Source: Deinandra increscens subsp. villosa (lineage: Eukaryota; Streptophyta; Magnoliopsida; Asterales; Asteraceae). From it: a stretch of 64,000 nucleotides of DNA. Within the stretch, counting starts at the first letter, position 1; each line of letters opens with the position of its first letter. A program made the translations under genes and the position numbers. Shown one piece after another: positions 1 through 11,916 of the stretch. Where the stretch lies: contig JBCNJP010000023.1 of NCBI GenBank assembly GCA_039602395.1, positions 26,333,061 to 26,397,060 on the forward strand, read 5' to 3'. The notes below the pieces were generated by a model. The model ran no database searches. It was not told the origin of the DNA and saw only the letters and a list, made by a program, of their open reading frames with translations.

Positions 1-29
1 AGAAATTGTGAAAATGCATGTTATGGGAA

Positions 30-160
30 GAAGGTGAATACATGCAAAATATATAAATAGGTGAATACATGCAATATATATAAGGAAGGTGAATACATGC
101 ACAATATATAAAAATATATAAGGAAGGCGAATACATGCACAATATATAAAATTATGAGAA
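30..160 (+). repeat. Short tandem repeat, unit about 30 bp
   Basis: About four degenerate copies of a unit containing GGTGAATACATGCACAATAT lie head to tail. The same array recurs in inverse orientation at about 8335-8412, so it belongs to the element tail. Confidence 0.65.
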
Positions 161-439
161 ATTAATCATTGGAAAATGATGGTACATTGGCTTACGTATC
201 TGACTCATGGATAGAGTAGATGAAAGAGCTATAAGATCATTGTTTGATATATTTGGTAGGCTCGGCAAATCAGAAAGTATTCATATGTGATATTCATTAA
301 ATACTAATGAATGACCATGTGGATAACATCTTGATTCGTAATTCATGACAAAAAGAAAAATAAGTGTGAAGAATAAAATGAGACGTCACTGTGTATACAT
401 GTGTTCATTTTGCAAAGATTTAATCTTGTTTGATTTTCT

Positions 440-665
440 TATTTTGTCAAACGATTGGACTTTCTATGCGACAAGACCGACCTGATTGTTGTTCGTTTGA
501 TGTTCTGCGTTATTTTCTGTGGTGTTTCGTATTACTCATCGGACTTTCTCTGCGTGTACGGGAGTACCGACCTGATTGTTGTTGGGTTATACAACTTTAA
601 CTTGTTTTATTTTCTTTATTTTGTTCAATCCGAGGCCTTATCTGCGTATCGGAAGATCGACCTTA
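440..665 (+). repeat. Degenerate tandem repeat, unit about 86 bp, inside family X
   Basis: The block GGACTTTCTNTGCG followed by ACCGACCTGATTGTTGTT occurs twice (from about 459 and 541), with a third, weaker copy near 640. The mirror copy lies at about 7800-8030. It explains the repetitive protein seen if this stretch is translated; I see no sign that it is a gene. Confidence 0.5.
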
Positions 666-1521
666 AGGTAGACGATTTAACGTTCTTAGTTCTTTTTGCA
701 TGTAACACAGTTGACGATATCATGAAAATATTATACTTTGTGAAAATTCACAAGTGTAATCACACAAAAAGAAAAAGCAAAAGAAAAAGAAAAAGAAAAA
801 GAAAAGGAAAATCTATGAATATTTTTTATAGTGTGGGATACACTGGTTAAAGCATATTTAATCAATACATTAACATATCAAGATGTTATGAGTATGATTT
901 TGCCTGAGTTTAAGATGGACAAATTATATCGGCAATCAGCATGACTTATGTGCTTCAATTAGTTGAAATTGAAGTGTAGTTCAGTGCGTCATATCCAATA
1001 TGATCCCATATAGTGACCTTTCTCATACCAAAAATAGAGTTTGATTCTGTATTGCAATTTTGTTTTATTTTGGAAAAAGTACAAAAAGATTTTTGGTGTG
1101 TTTTAGCATAAGTTTGAAAAATCAAAAGATTTTAGGATTCTTTTGATATAAACTTTCTAAAAGTAAAAAAGATTTTGTTTCTGCTTTATTTCCGATCTGA
1201 TCAACACGTGATACAAATTCAATTTTCTAAATCATATCTTGGAGTCTTGAAGAGACATTTTGCGCCAAGATTATTTAAATTTTGAACAGGTTGCTAAAGT
1301 GAAAGAAATCACAACTTCAAGTCTTCTGAAGCTGTTAATAAAGACCAGAGAATTACCAGACATTGTCAAGTATTCAATATCAAGCTACGATCAAGTTGAG
1401 GAAGAGTTTATTCGAAGATTCATTTCATTGAATGAACGGATTCTGCACTTGAGGGGGGAGTTTGCTTAAAGATACTTTTGTGATGATGTTGAATAGATAT
1501 TGCACACGACGAGGGGGAGTT

Positions 1522-1855
1522 TGTTGATACCTGATCTGTGCGTCGTGTGCAGTATCGAGTTGCATCAAGTCAAGAACAGGTTCAAGCCAAAGTGTGGTTG
1601 GCCGAACCTGGTCCGAACCTGGAGTTCGGATCAGGGCGAACCTCAGGTTCGACTGAGGTTCGGCGGGTCAGTATAAGTACATGTTTGTTCTTTGTGTTAA
1701 GTTGTTCTGAGCGTGAGAGATATCCATAAGTGTGGGTTTCTGTGGTGTATTCTATGTATTCGTTCTAGTGATTCTAATTGTAATTGTTCTTCTTTAGATC
1801 AATAAAACAATCATTATAATTACTCGTTTCGTATCCGAATAGCTAGATTGAGTAG
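1522..1855 (+). repeat. LTR of family X (left copy)
   Basis: It starts TGTTGATAC right after the polypurine tract and stays similar to the reverse complement of 6603-6960 up to the shared end GATTGAGTAG. An AATAAA polyadenylation-type signal lies near 1801. The middle (about 1600-1665) carries repeated inverted modules of the type CGAACCTG/CAGGTTCG. The right-hand boundary is approximate, because the next sequence is an unrelated Tat fragment starting within about 10 bp. Confidence 0.6.
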
Positions 1856-1863
1856 ATGATCCT

Positions 1864-2450
1864 ATGCTCACGACTTTTCAAGCTCAAATAATCAACTTCA
1901 TCTTAGGAGGCTCAGACATCTGCGGCACTTCGTATTCCTCAGCCAAGAAGCATGCTAAGGAATCTAAATCTGAACAGGGTCACAGACCTGTCTGGACATC
2001 CACCTTAACTCAAGACAAGCTCGTATCCTTTGATGAGAGCGACCGTTCTCATGTTCAGGATCCTCATCATGATAGTCTTGTAGTCACTTTATATATTGCT
2101 AACCATTTTTTTCGCAGGATCCTGATTGATAATGGGAGCTCAGTAAACATAATCTGTCTTAATGTTCTCAAGAAGATGGGGATCCCAGAAACTGAAATAG
2201 TTGCAAGATCTTCAGTTCTGGTTGGCTTCAGCGGTGAAATCAAAAGCACCGTTGGGGATATCTGATTACCAGTATACATAGAGGGGGTAAACTCTATGCA
2301 AAAATTTTGTGTTATAGATTCTCCTTCTTGTTGCAATATAATTCTTGGTAGGCCATGGATACATGAGATGAAAGCAGTCCCTTCAACTCATCATCAATGC
2401 ATCAAGCTTCCTATACCTTGGGTAGTTGTGAGGATTGAAAGCGACTAGCA
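1864..2450 (+). pseudogene. Tat-lineage Ty3/gypsy gag end and aspartic protease remnant
   Basis: The translated frame contains an aspartic-protease-like motif, DNGSSVNI, with the Asp-Asn-Gly arrangement seen in this lineage in place of DTG, followed after a stop at about 2263 by a continuing region with ILGRPWIHEM. That is the usual order for Tat retrotransposons: gag tail, protease, then reverse transcriptase. The gag start is missing; the fragment begins immediately next to the family X LTR. In-frame stops occur near 2264, 2446 and 2508, so it is not functional. Confidence 0.7.
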
Positions 2451-2601
2451 GGAAGCTAAGAACTGTTATTCAACGTCAATGAAGAACACCACTAAGGTGA
2501 CGAAGGGATAGCAATTACAGAAAAGGGCACTTGAAGTACAGGAGGACAGGGAGCTTGATGTCAAAGAAGTCCTTCTAGACCCTGAGAATCCTGAAATCAA
2601 G

Positions 2602-3978
2602 GTGCTCATAGGAATAGGCATCCCAGCGAATGTTGAACAAAAATTAGTTCAGCTTCTGAAAGCCAGAACCTCAACTTTCGCCTGGAAGCATGAGGACATG
2701 ACAGGTATCCCTAAACATGTTATTACTCATAAACTTGGTTTAGATCCTTCTTTCAGGCCTATACAACAAAAAAGGAGGAAGTTCGCTCTAGAGAAGAATG
2801 TAATCATCCAGGAGGAAGTTGAGAAGCTTCTCAAAACCAATATGATTAGAGAAGTCAAATATCCGAAGTGGCTAGCAAATGTGGTGGTGGTCCAGAAGAA
2901 GAATGGAAAGTGGAGATGTGTTGATTACACAGACTTGAATAAGGCCTGTCCTAAGGATCCTTTCCCACTTCCGCATATTGACGCAATGGTGGATGCCACG
3001 GCTGGTCATGAGATGCTCACTTTTATGGACGCCTCGGCAGGATTCCAACAAATTCAGATGGAACCATGTGACCAGGAGCATACGACATTTATGACTCCGA
3101 TAAGTATCTATTGTTATACTGCTATGCCTTTTGGTTTGAGAAATGCAGGTGCCACCTACCAGAGGCTCGTTAATATGATGTTTAAAAAGCAACTGGGGGA
3201 CACGATGGAGGTCTACATAGATGATATGGTGGTGAAATCCAAAAAGGCAGAAGATCACGTTGAGGATCTCCAAACTGCCTTTGACATCCTTGACCAGTAT
3301 AACATGAAGCTCAATCCCTCCAAATGCCACTTTGGGGTGCGAGCTGGAAAATTCTTAAGCTACATGGTTAGTGAAAGAGGAATTGAAGCAAGTCCAGAGC
3401 AGATCAAAGCAATCCTAAATTTGAAGTCCCCATTGAATGTAAAAGAGGTACAAAGGTTGACAAGAAGAATCACAGCACTCAACAGGTTCATTTCAAGATC
3501 CTTAGAAAAAAGTAAGGATTTCTACGATATCTTGAGGAAAAATAAGAATTTTGAATGGACTGAGAAGTACGAAGAAGCCCTAAGATGCCTGAAAGACTAC
3601 CTGTTAGCAGCCCCATTATTAATGAAACAAGAAGATGAGGAGCCGCTATATTTATATCTAGCTGTTTCTGGAAGCTCAAACAGTGCAGTCCTAGTAAAAG
3701 ACCATCAAGGTCAGCAGCATCCGATATACTACGTAAGTAAAACTCTGCTAGACGCAGAATCCAGGTATTCTCACCTTGAAAAATTAATTCTAGCTCTTAT
3801 AATGGCTTCCACTAAACTTAGACATTATTTTGAAACTCATGTTATAATTGTAAAATCTAACTATCCTATTAAGGCAGTTCTTAGGAAGCCGAAAATGTCA
3901 GGTAGGATGGCTAAGTGGGCAGTCAAACTAAGTGACTATGACATAAAATATGAGCCAAGGACAACAATTAAATCCTAA
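2602..3978 (+). pseudogene. Tat-lineage Ty3/gypsy reverse transcriptase and native RNase H
   Basis: A 458-residue open frame covers the reverse transcriptase and the first RNase H domain of a Ty3/gypsy polyprotein. The catalytic box reads YIDDM (about residues 205-209, bases 3214-3228), and the upstream motif MDASAGFQQIQM carries the other conserved Asp. The second half, about residues 345-458, is the degenerate native RNase H typical of the Tat lineage, which depends on an extra RNase H further on. The frame ends in a stop at 3976-3978, just before the ALADFV motif that normally continues the polyprotein. The frame is open, but the element as a whole carries many stops and is dead. Confidence 0.85.
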
Positions 3979-3981
3979 GCC

Positions 3982-4440
3982 TTGGCTGACTTTGTGACTG
4001 ATTTCAGCAGTGGTATAGAACCAGAAGTTGAGAAGGAAGTCCGGCAGCTTGAGAAGCTCGAAGAAGACTGGATCCTTTACACTAATGGATCCTCAAATGT
4101 TAGAGGAACATGGCTGGGCATCTTTCTAAAATCACCACAGGGGGACATAATACCACTATCCATATCTTGTGAAATCCAGGCTACCAACAACGAAGCTGAA
4201 TATGAAGCCTTGATTGCTGGGTTGCAATTGGCTAGAGTTATGGGCATCCGGAGTATTCAAGTATTTGTTGATTCCCTTCTATTAACTAACTAGTTCAATG
4301 GATCCTATGCAGTGAGAGGGGAGAACCTAATTAAATATCTGGATATTGTTAAAAAAAATTGTCTTTGCTAACATTTCACAGGTTCCAAGAGAAGACAATT
4401 CAGAAGCCGATGCTTTAGCAAACTTGGCTTCATCGCTCAG
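3982..4440 (+). pseudogene. Second (archaeal-type) RNase H of the Tat polyprotein
   Basis: The frame from 3982 contains WILYTNGSSN, TNNEAEYEALIAGL and VFVDS, and after a stop (about 4291) and a frame change near 4350 continues with VPREDNSEADALANLA. This is the additional RNase H that defines the Tat group. The first catalytic Asp, normally in a DGSSN motif, is Asn here. With the stop and the frameshift, the domain cannot be active. Confidence 0.75.
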
Positions 4441-5800
4441 GATCCCTGAGGATATGAGGATTCCAATAATGCATGTCCTGACGCCGGTAATAGCTCAACA
4501 GGAAGCTCACGCTATCAATGACAATGAAGAAGCAGACGTTGGGAATCCCAAGGATACCCAAGAATCCTGGACCCATCCAATTATTATGTATCTCAAAAAC
4601 AGGGAGATTCCTAAGGGTGAAAATCCTAGGGCTTTTCGCGCCAAGGTAATACCATATTTCATCTTAGATAACATACTATATAGAAAATCTCTTGCAGGTG
4701 TCTACTTGAGGTGCTTAGAGAAAGCAGAAGCTCTTGAAGTGCTTGAAGACATCCATGGTGGGTATTGTGGAAATCATACTAGGGGCAGAGCACTCTCCTC
4801 CAAGATTCTTAGATTTGGCTACTATTGGCTAACAATGAAGAAGGATGCCATGAGCTTCTCACAAAAGTGTGATGCCTGCCAAAGGCGCATGAATATTCTG
4901 CATCAACCAGCCGAGCATCTGCACCCTATAGTATCCCCATGGCCGTTCATGAAGTGGGGCATGGATATTTCAGGCAAGCTGCCCAAGGCTCCTTGAGGAA
5001 AAGTATTTATGCTTGCAATGACAGACTATTTCTCCAAATGGCTCGAAGCAGAAGCCTATGTCCAAGTGAGAGAGAAAGAGGTGATATCCTTCATCAAGAG
5101 AAACATCATTACCAGATTTGGGATTCCAGCAGAAATCATATGTGACAACGGCTCCCAATTTATCGGCAAAAGAACAACAAATTTTTGTGCTAGTTAGGGC
5201 ATAAAAATGATTACTTCAACACCTGTCCACCCTCAAGCTAATGGACAGGCGGAATCCAGGAATAAGATCATCATCAACAACCTCAAGAAGAACTTGGGTT
5301 CCAAAAAAGGCAAGTGGGCTGAAGAGCTACCTTTTGTTCTTTGGGTAGATAGGACAACACCCAAGAATGCAACCGACCAAACTCCATTCTCATTAGTGTT
5401 TGGAGCTGAGGCTGTGATCCCTACAGAAATGGTGCTACCTACAGCCAGGATTAACTGCCAGGATCCTGAAACCAACAGCCAGACCTTGCTTCAGGATCTT
5501 GAAACAATTGAGGAGCTCAGAGATATGTCCCGAATCCGGAAGGCATCTTATCAACAAAGGGTGGAAAAGTTTTATAACAGGAATGCCAGGTTAAGAAGAT
5601 TTCAAGTAGGGGACTTAGTGTTGAGAAAGGCATTTCAAAACACTGCCAATCCAGCTGATGGGAAATTGGCACCCAAATGGGAAGGACCATATTTGATAGA
5701 TTCTGAAAAAGGAAAAGGGGCATATCGCTTGGTAAACATGGAAGGAGAACCCCTACCAAGAGCCTGGAATGCCATACACCTCAAAGCTTATTTTATGTAG
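4441..5800 (+). pseudogene. Tat-lineage Ty3/gypsy integrase
   Basis: An HHCC zinc-binding region (HGGYCGNHTRG followed by CDACQRR) precedes the integrase core with Asp in WGMDISGKLP, Asp in CDNGSQFIG and Glu in GQAESRNK. The C-terminal region ends at 5798-5800. Stops at about 4994 and 5195 break the core. Order and spacing are normal for Ty3/gypsy (protease, RT, RNase H, integrase), which confirms that this is one element, not separate fragments. Confidence 0.8.
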
Positions 5801-6600
5801 GAATCCCTTTGGAATCCTATTAGAATCCCGAGGATTCTCACTACCAGATACTACAAGGTACGTATTCCAATCCAAATTTAATATTATTCTTATTAATTTT
5901 ATCACATGATACTGACTTAAGCATCGGAGTGGTGTTAGCTAAGCTAGCACCCACCCCTCACCGAGTGTTGAGTGTTTTGCAGATTTCGAGAATCCTAAGT
6001 ATTTTGGGTATATCCCTAGTTAGAGGTTGGCCACCTCTCCTACGTTTAAGGTATCCTGCATACCTTCTAAGGTTTGAGAGGCTGACTCCTCTCCTAAGAT
6101 TGGGTAATCGCCAGTAGCGCACGACCCTCGCCACGTGCGCACATTATCCACGAGTATGCTCAAGATGGCCGGACCAGTCCATCCTAGGGGTGGCTGACAA
6201 TCTTGTCATTGTAGGCTGCTGGGTGGATTCTCAAAGGTTATAACACTGACGTGTTATCTAAGGTTTTGACATATTCATGTCACTTACGGAAGGGCTTGAC
6301 CCCAGTTTTGGGTTAGTACCAAGTAAAAACGTGCTTGTCCCCAGATTTGGCTTAGTCCCAAGAATCCCGGGTTTATCCCCAGCTTATTTCTAAATTTGCT
6401 ATCGTATTTTCAAAAGAAATTCATTTGGCCCTTGGCAAGGAACCTTATTAAACTTTCTTAAGATTCCCAAGGAAGTTGAGATAAATCCATGAAGGTGTCT
6501 TTAGGATTCCTACTAGAATCCTGAATGAGATAAAAGAAGAAATGGCAACTTGGATTGAGAAATCGACTAAGGTAAAATTTGAAAATGCGAGAGCATTGGA
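5801..6600 (+). mobile_element. Non-coding 3' region of the Tat element
   Basis: About 800 bp follow the integrase stop without a supported gene. Short repeated motifs of the form GAATCCTA and CCCCAG-TTTGG occur. No second LTR of this element is recognisable. It ends abruptly at the inverted family X LTR (about 6603), mirroring the abrupt start at 1864. Confidence 0.45.
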
Positions 6601-6602
6601 TT

Positions 6603-6960
6603 GCCTACTCAATCTAGCTATTCGAAGATCAAAACGTAATTAACCGATTGTTTTATTGATCAAAGATGAACAATTACAACCAGTAAACACTCAGAAACTG
6701 ACACAGAGAAACACCGTACAAAACACACACTTAAGATCAGCTCAGACTATCACACGTACCGAATACAAAGACCAACTAGCTATTCATAGCTGCTGGTTAA
6801 ACCTTGTCCGAACTCCAGGTTCGGCAGGTCCGAACTCCAGGTTCGGACCAGGTTCGGCAGGCAGTGAACCTAGCCTTAAACCTTGGACTTGAACTCTTGG
6901 ATCTTCACACGACATTGTCTTGTTGGATACTTCACACGACGCACAAACTATGTATCAACA
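6603..6960 (-). repeat. LTR of family X (right copy, inverted)
   Basis: It is the reverse complement of the LTR at 1522-1855, starting TGTTGATAC at 6960 and reaching the common end GATTGAGTAG near 6603. The purine tract GAGGGCGAGTT (minus strand) lies just outside at about 6961-6971. It contains tandem palindrome-like modules CCGAACTCCAGGTTCGG around 6808-6860. Confidence 0.6.
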
Positions 6961-8460
6961 AACTCGCCCTCGTCATGTACAGTATCACTTTAACATATTC
7001 AAATTTGTATCTTCAATCAAGCTCCTCCTCAAGTGTAGTATTCGTTTGGGTCCAATGAAATGAAGCTTTGAACAAAGTCTCCCTCAACTTGATCGTAACT
7101 TGATCTTGAATACTTGACGATGTTTAGTGTATCTCTGGTCTTTACCAATAGCTTCAGAAGACTTGAAGTTGTGATATCTTGCACTTTAGCAACTTGCTCA
7201 ATCATTTAAATACTCTTGGCGCAAAACGTCTCTTTGAGACTCCAAGATATGATTTTGAAAATTTGATTTTGTATCACGTGTTGATCAGATCGAAAATAAA
7301 GTAGAAAAAATCTTTTTGACTTTTAGAAAGTTTATATCAAAACAAACCAAAATTTTTTTTGACTTTTCAAAAATTACGCTAAAACACACCTAAAATCGTT
7401 TTGTACTTTTCTTGAACTAAAATGAAATGCAATACAAAATCAAACTCTATTTTTGGTATGAGAAAGATCACTATATGGGATCATATTGAACATAACGCAC
7501 TGAACTACACTTTAATTTCAACTAATTGAAGCACATAAGTCATGCTGATTGCCGGTATAATTTGTCCATCTTAAACTCAGGAAAAATCATTCTCATAACA
7601 TCTGGATATGTTAAGGTATTGATTTGATTTGCTTTGACCAGTGTATCCCACACTATCAGACATATTCAGACATATTCTTTTTCTTTTCTTTTGCTTTTTC
7701 TTTTTGTGTGATTACACTTGTGAATTGTCACAAAGTAAAATATTTTCATGATATTATCAACTGTGTTCCATGTAAAAAGAAATAAGAACGTTAAATCGTC
7801 TACCTTAAGGTCGATCTTTCGATATGCAGATAAGGCCTCAGATTTAACAAAATAAAGAAAATAAAACAAGTTGAATTTGTATAACCCAACAACAATCAGG
7901 TCAGTACTCCCGTACACGTAAAGAAAGTCCGATGAGTTATACGGAACACCAAAGAAAATAAAGAAGAACGTCAAACGAACAACAATCAGGCCGGCCTTGT
8001 GAGCACGCAGAGAAAGTCCGATCGTTCGACAAAATAAAGAAAATCAAACAAGTTTAAATCTTTGCAAAATGAACACATGTATACACACTGACTTCTCATT
8101 TATTTTCACACTTACTTTTCTTTTTGCCATGAAATACGCATCAAGATGTTATCCACATAGTCAATCATTAGTATTTAATGTAAATCACATCTGAATACTT
8201 TCTGATTTTCCGAGCCTACCAAACATATCAAACAATGATCTTATGGCTCTTTCATCTACTTTATCCATGAGTCAGATATGTAAGCCAATGTACCATCATT
8301 TCCCAATGATCAATTTCTCAAAACTTTATATATTGTGCATGTACTCACCTTCCTTATATATTTTGCATGTATTCACATTCTTTATATATTGGCATGTATT
8401 CACCTTCTTTCCATAACATGCATTTTCACAATTTTTCCCCCTTACATGCATTTCTCCCCC
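6961..8460 (-). mobile_element. 3' internal part of family X, right copy
   Basis: This is the inverted counterpart of 1-1521 with scattered substitutions and small indels, including the 86-bp and 30-bp tandem repeats (the latter at about 8335-8412). No polymerase lies between the gag remnant at 8713-9660 and the LTR, so this copy appears non-autonomous. The 250 bp between 8461 and 8712 show no gene. Confidence 0.55.
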
Positions 8461-8712
8461 TTAAAATGAAAACTCTATTTTTTGGTTTTCATTTTACAAA
8501 AAAAAAAAACAAAACGCTATTTTTGATTTTTATCAAGTTAAGAAAGAAAAATTGATCAATCAACACGGATACCTTTCAGTTTAGAATTGTCAGGAAAGTT
8601 GCAGGGTTAAAAGATATATCATGAAATTTAAGTTAAGCAGAATACTCCTCCATCAACAACCTTTTAATCGTCGATAGGTATTCTAGAAGTACCTGCACAC
8701 TGCTCAAACTCA

Positions 8713-9660
8713 TCAGTTTTTAACTTGGCCCGAAGCGACTGCTTCCGGTCGACCAGTGTCCTGATTTTGCTTAGAAACCACCTTTGGTTTCCATTGTCGT
8801 GATTTTGGTAATTCAGTTTTTGATAAATCAATCACAGGTGACTGTGATGAAGAACTTACATTTTGAACCTTTTGAAACATAGGAACAAAACGTTTTTGTT
8901 TTAGAAAGAATGTAGGTTCACATTCATCAAAAACTCTGCCATGGAAATCAACAAACATTGGTTTGGCAGATTTACCAAAAACTGGTTTCTTTTGAAACCT
9001 TTGGTTTGATTCAGCGGGGAGTGGACAATCTTTTGCCATATGCCCTTTTTGGCGGCAAACATAACATATAAGTTCATATTTGTCCCACCGTTTAGATGCC
9101 TGCACAAAATCACATATATGAATATCTTGAACATGATCAAAATTAGAATCATATACCTGATGCCTGTGATCATGAACCCATTTGGATGTGGGGTTTCGAG
9201 AATAAGAACCATCAGAAGAACATTTGGTAGTTTGACTCTTCAAGGTTCTTGAATCAACCTTCTTCTCAAACACTTTGGAAATCTTCCGAGCATCAACACA
9301 ATGAAGAGGAAACGCTTTATCGGAGAAAATCTGGTCTGAACCCTTGAGTTTGTAGAAATACTCAGGTTGAACTTTCTTAGATTTAGAAACTTATTTCTTC
9401 ACTTGTTTCATCTTCAATTTATTCAAATCTTGGAATGATGATGCTGGAACCTCTTCAGCTTTGACATTCTTTGCTTTAAAGCCCAAACCAACATGCTTTC
9501 CAACAACTTTTTCCTCAGAATGTGAATTCTGGTGTCTGTCTTTTGCCAATTTAGAAAATTTAGCTTTGATATCTTTAAGATTTGCCTTTTCAAAGAAGAT
9601 CGTCTGATTAAATTCAGGTTAAGAACGAATCTTGTCACTTGAAGTAGCAGATTTCTCATA
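8713..9660 (-). pseudogene. Retrotransposon gag remnant with CCHC zinc knuckle (family X)
   Basis: The frame at 8713-9273 encodes 186 residues with one retroviral-type zinc knuckle, CYVCRQKGHMAKDC, used by Gag proteins to bind RNA. The reading continues upstream (9274-9660) with frame breaks and a stop until contig 1 ends at the gap. Basic and Ser-rich stretches surround the knuckle. It lies upstream (minus strand) of the family X tail and LTR, consistent with gag, spacer, LTR order and no pol genes. Copia versus gypsy origin cannot be decided from this part. Confidence 0.65.
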
Positions 9661-9666
9661 GTCAGC

Positions 9667-10166
9667 NNNNNNNNNNNNNNNNNNNNNNNNNNNNNNNNNN
9701 NNNNNNNNNNNNNNNNNNNNNNNNNNNNNNNNNNNNNNNNNNNNNNNNNNNNNNNNNNNNNNNNNNNNNNNNNNNNNNNNNNNNNNNNNNNNNNNNNNNN
9801 NNNNNNNNNNNNNNNNNNNNNNNNNNNNNNNNNNNNNNNNNNNNNNNNNNNNNNNNNNNNNNNNNNNNNNNNNNNNNNNNNNNNNNNNNNNNNNNNNNNN
9901 NNNNNNNNNNNNNNNNNNNNNNNNNNNNNNNNNNNNNNNNNNNNNNNNNNNNNNNNNNNNNNNNNNNNNNNNNNNNNNNNNNNNNNNNNNNNNNNNNNNN
10001 NNNNNNNNNNNNNNNNNNNNNNNNNNNNNNNNNNNNNNNNNNNNNNNNNNNNNNNNNNNNNNNNNNNNNNNNNNNNNNNNNNNNNNNNNNNNNNNNNNNN
10101 NNNNNNNNNNNNNNNNNNNNNNNNNNNNNNNNNNNNNNNNNNNNNNNNNNNNNNNNNNNNNNNNNN
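9667..10166. other. Assembly gap, exactly 500 N
   Basis: This is one of three runs of exactly 500 N in the window, which indicates a fixed-size scaffolding placeholder and not a measured distance. Open frames reading across it are artefacts. Confidence 0.98.
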
Positions 10167-11645
10167 TTCAATCCAGACATCCCGAGTCCACCTAGTTGCA
10201 GCGGCCCGGTCATCATCGGTAAACAGACGGGCCCGTTGGAGCCCAGAACACCCCAACCTGGTCTTAACAGACCTCATCATCACATCCTCAATCCCATCTG
10301 ACTCCCACATATTAGATCCAGGACTACCCAGAGGAACACTATCCAATAGTAGCAATTTCCCAGGAGAGACTTTTTCATTCGGCTCTCTAGTCTATCGAAC
10401 CCAACGTTGATTTTCACACTGTGTCGAAATGGTCCCACTGTTACGGAAATCTCGTCCGCGCTTAGAATTTTGAATACGCTCAAGCTGATCAACTGGAGCT
10501 CTAGAATTCACTGCTACAAACCGAACTCTCTTAGCTCTCGAACCAGCGAGCCCAACTCTGGCGTTCGTCTTCACGGGGGTGGTCACAGTCCCGGACGGAA
10601 CTGGCACAAGATACAGCGACCCCTTCTTGAAACCCCTAGCAATCACGAGATTATCTTTGATCACCTTCCACTTTCCACTATCAAACTTCACGTCTAAACC
10701 TTGCTCATCCAGTTGGCCAACGGAGATTAACTTTGTTTCAAGCCTCGGAATGATCCTCACGTTAGACAAAATCCAAGTAGAACCCAAAGTAGTAACCAAG
10801 TCAATATCTCCCATACCAGTTACATCAAGAATTTCACCATTTCCAAGCCTAGCCTTGCTAAAATTGCCTTCTTTAACATTCCGCATGCCATCGCTACTGT
10901 GGGTAGCATGAAACAATGCACCGGAATCCATGACCCAAGAATCAACGCTACTCTCGACACTATGCAGTAGTGCCTCATCATCAGAATAATTTCCAATGGC
11001 AGCAGTAGTGTTCAACTTTTTCTTGTCTTTAGGACATTGACTTCTGTAATGTCCTTTCTCGTTGCAGTTCCAACAACGCACACTCGGCCGAGCTCTAGAC
11101 GAACTCCTGCCCTGACCCTTGCCGCTCCCACTATTTCTACTATTTTCCCTTCCCCTGCCAACATGTAACATCTCAGAAGAAGACCCCCCATTAGCACCCC
11201 TCCGGCGAATGTCTTCACCCAGTACCAAATCCCGAATCTTTCAAATGTCATTCCGTCAGTTCCCACCGAGTTGGTAACAACACTCATTGTCCCGAACCAA
11301 CTATCAGGCAGTGAAGATAGCAATAGTACAACCTTGGTCTCATCATCGAATTTCATCTTAACAGATGACAACCTAGACAAGATGGAATTCAGATTTTTAA
11401 TGTGCTCGGTCACTGAACTTTCCTCTTTCATTCTCATCGTGAACAACTATCTCATCAGGAACACCTTATTAGCTGCAGACGGCTTTTCATACATATTTGA
11501 CAACGCCAACATCATACCACGAGTAGTGGTTTCTGACATGATGTTATAAGCCACGTTTCTCGTCAACGCCAATGTAATAGTGCCTTTGCTCAGCCTTCTT
11601 ATCTTTCGCCTTCCACAGAGTTTCCTTTTCTTTATCCATATTTTT
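10167..11645 (-). pseudogene. Copia-B gag-protease region, cut off by the gap
   Basis: This is the minus-strand internal part of the gag-only copia element fully visible at 38215-40382. It has the zinc knuckle CWNCNEKGHYRSQC (about 11038-11079), the protease motif WVMDSGALFHATH, and a long C-terminal region. A one-base frameshift near 11230 (shared with the other copies) separates the Gag N-terminal part from the knuckle. The second LTR is lost in the gap. It is nearly identical to 57829-59302. Confidence 0.8.
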
Positions 11646-11911
11646 TGGTTTAATCGGCGCAGCGGAGATAACGAATTCACAAGAACACGCACAAAATAAG
11701 ATAAAGAAGCACGAACAAAGAATTTTACGTGGTTTGGTCGGTGTGACCTACGTCCACAGGCTGCAACTAGGGATTTTTATTCAGTTCAGTACGACGATTA
11801 CAATACACAGACAATAATATATATAGAGAACAATTAGGGTTTTAGGAGTGGTGAACAAGTCAGCCCAACAGGCCTCCTAAACACCCAAGCCCAAGGACTT
11901 CAACCCCAACA
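11646..11911 (-). repeat. Copia-B LTR
   Basis: This 266-bp LTR starts TGTTGGGGTTGAAG at 11911 (minus strand). It is followed on its outer side by ACTAT (11912-11916), the reverse complement of the ATAGT target duplication seen intact in contigs 3 and 4. Confidence 0.85.
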
Positions 11912-11916
11912 ACTAT

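Larger units (their letters stand above)
1..1521 (+). mobile_element. 3' internal part of an LTR retrotransposon (family X), left copy
   Basis: This stretch matches the reverse complement of about 6961-8450 nearly end to end, so it is one of two inverted copies of the same element tail. It has no intact gene; the open frames at 455-850 and 1260-1469 have mirror-image counterparts but no recognisable domain. It ends in a purine-rich tract (GAGGGGGAGT, 1511-1520) directly before an LTR beginning TGTTGATAC, as expected of a retrotransposon polypurine tract. The element continues upstream, outside the window. The family is unnamed here because no polymerase is attached. Confidence 0.6.

Noticed and set aside
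36..160. CRISPR-like array
   Set aside because: The units are head to tail without unique spacers, lie in a plant retrotransposon tail and recur inverted at 8335-8412.
7666..7974. Lys/Phe-rich protein with a counterpart at 455-850
   Set aside because: The frames diverge, end differently, and sit on the tandem-repeat part of the element tail; no domain and no start context.
9423..10355. Long open frames running through the N blocks (also at 26103-26726 and 48898-49518)
   Set aside because: They are open only because N codons contain no stops.
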